DNA of 6,433 nt from Pseudomonadota bacterium. Lineage in GTDB: Bacteria; Myxococcota; Myxococcia; Myxococcales; Myxococcaceae. The position numbers were made by a program, and so were the translations under genes. Location: NCBI GenBank assembly GCA_023424585.1, contig JAFADT010000284.1, forward strand, positions 1 through 6,433. Reading direction: 5' to 3'. The notes under the pieces were generated by a model. The model was not told the DNA's origin. It searched no databases and saw only the letters and a list, made by a program, of their open reading frames with translations. Of this stretch, positions 5,530-6,433 are shown one piece after another (position 1 is the first letter of the stretch; each line of letters starts with the position of its first letter).

Positions 5530-6433
5530 ACCTGGACGGACTGCTGCGCGACAAGCGGATCCTCGTGCTGTGCGGCGCGGGCGGCGTGGGCAAGACGACG
5601 ACGGCGGCGGCGCTGGGCGTGGCCGCGGCGCGCGCGGGGCGCAAGGTGCTGGTGCTCACCATCGACCCGGCGCGGCGGCTTGCGGAGGCCATGGGGCTGA
5701 AGGAGAACGGCGCGGAGCCCACCCCCGTGCCTCCGGAGCGCCTGTACGCGGACGGCCCGCGCGGCGAGGGCCGGCTGGACGTGTGGATGCTGGAGCCGCG
5801 CATCGTCTTCGAGCGCATGGTGCGCCGGCTGTCCGCCACGGAGAGCGCCGCGCGCGCCGTCCTGGAGCACCGCCTGTACCGCTTCCTGTCGGAGCTGGTC
5901 GCGGGCGTGCAGGAATACGCCGCCGCGGAGGCGCTGGACGGCTTCCTCGCGGAGGGCCACTACGACCTCATCGTCCTGGACACGCCCCCCAGCCGCCACG
6001 CGCTGGACTTCCTGGATGCGCCGGGCCGGCTGTCGCGCTTCCTGGACGAGCGGATCATCTCCCTCTTCGGCCCGGACGCGGGCCGCACCGGCCGCCTGTG
6101 GCAGGGCGCGCAGGCGCTGGTGGGCCGCGTGCTGGACGGCATCTTCGGCGGCGGCTTCGCGCAGGAGATGCGCACGTTCGTCGGCGCCTTCGGCGGGCTG
6201 TTCGCCGGCATCCGCGTGCACGCGGACCGGCTGCGCGAGCACCTGTCGTCGAAGGACGCGGCGTTCCTGCTCGTCACGTCGCCGGAGGCCGCCGCGCTGC
6301 GCGAGGCCACCTTCTTCCAGCAGGCGCTCCAGGCGAAGGGGCTGCCCTTCGCGGGCTACGTGCTCAACCGCAGCTGGGCGCGCGACGACGGCCTGGCCCC
6401 CGCCGCCGCGCTGAAGCCGCACGCGAACAACAC
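5526..6433 (+). CDS. ArsA/Get3-family ATPase, BagB-like subunit (C-terminus beyond the window)
   Basis: The gene runs off the right edge; 302 codons are visible, and mycobacterial BagB is somewhat under 400 residues by my recollection. Seen: Walker A as GAGGVGKTT (17-25), with alanine (A18) where the signature lysine normally stands; a complete switch I TIDPARRLAEAMG (45-57, D47); switch II DTPPSRHALDFLDAP (152-166); and the pocket asparagine in LNRSW (N281). The segments TIDPARRLA, QEY (129-131) and DTPPSRHALDFLDAP are highly characteristic of the actinobacterial BagB-type (Rv3680-like) ATPases and distinguish it from arsenite-pump ArsA. A region around residues 170-240, rich in Gly, Phe and Leu, may form the alpha-helical client-binding part seen in Get3 relatives. 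The ATG overlaps the stop of the first ATPase (ATGA), with AGGAGG 7 bases upstream. The pair probably forms a cytosolic heterodimer; the substrate is unknown. Confidence 0.92.
   Translation, partial: MNLDGLLRDKRILVLCGAGGVGKTTTAAALGVAAARAGRKVLVLTIDPARRLAEAMGLKENGAEPTPVPPERLYADGPRGEGRLDVWMLEPRIVFERMVRRLSATESAARAVLEHRLYRFLSELVAGVQEYAAAEALDGFLAEGHYDLIVLDTPPSRHALDFLDAPGRLSRFLDERIISLFGPDAGRTGRLWQGAQALVGRVLDGIFGGGFAQEMRTFVGAFGGLFAGIRVHADRLREHLSSKDAAFLLVTSPEAAALREATFFQQALQAKGLPFAGYVLNRSWARDDGLAPAAALKPHANN

Noticed and set aside
4398..6422. Minus-strand open frame of 674 codons opposite the ATPase genes
   Set aside because: It is opposite two well-supported ATPases, its composition is low-complexity, and no family motif is visible.
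4573..6433. Arsenite resistance operon
   Set aside because: No arsR, arsB, arsC or arsD is visible, and the motifs fit BagA/BagB-type proteins better than ArsA.

Overview
The window is very GC-rich, and the convincing reading frames end almost every codon in G or C. A Hanks-type Ser/Thr kinase, two small SpoIIAA/STAS-like proteins and a tandem pair of ArsA/Get3-type ATPases together suggest a myxobacterium, probably of the Myxococcaceae. That placement is inference from codon bias and gene content. I see no rRNA, tRNA, insertion sequence or CRISPR array.

Layout. Positions 1-102 may be the basic C-terminal end of a gene that enters from the left. A structured leader (103-217) precedes a soluble kinase-family protein (218-1519, +). 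Its glycine loop is degraded and its DFG motif reads NFT, so it may be a pseudokinase. A 398-bp gap with several short inverted repeats but no convincing gene follows. Next is a short, acidic, probably disordered protein (1918-2340, +). It converges on a SpoIIAA-like gene (2451-2873, -), and a strong 12-bp-stem hairpin lies between them at 2391-2433. An unrecognised 227-residue protein (3041-3724, +) is divergent from this first SpoIIAA-like gene. It converges, with a gap of only 19 bp, on a second SpoIIAA-like gene (3744-4187, -) that is clearly a paralogue of the first.

After a 385-bp intergenic region with several inverted repeats, two ArsA-family ATPase genes form a translationally coupled operon (4573-5529 and 5526 to the window end, ATGA overlap). 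By gene order and by motifs they resemble the paired bacterial Get3-like proteins BagA/BagB (Rv3679-Rv3680 of Mycobacterium tuberculosis), not an arsenite pump ATPase, and no ars genes are visible. The first protein has the signature lysine of the deviant Walker A motif but lacks the usual switch I aspartate. The second lacks that lysine but has the aspartate. This predicts a heterodimer with a single composite active site.

I see no single pathway joining all the genes. The strongest functional unit is the ATPase pair. The most unusual individual proteins are the NFT kinase and the 227-residue orphan lying between two paralogous SpoIIAA-like genes.
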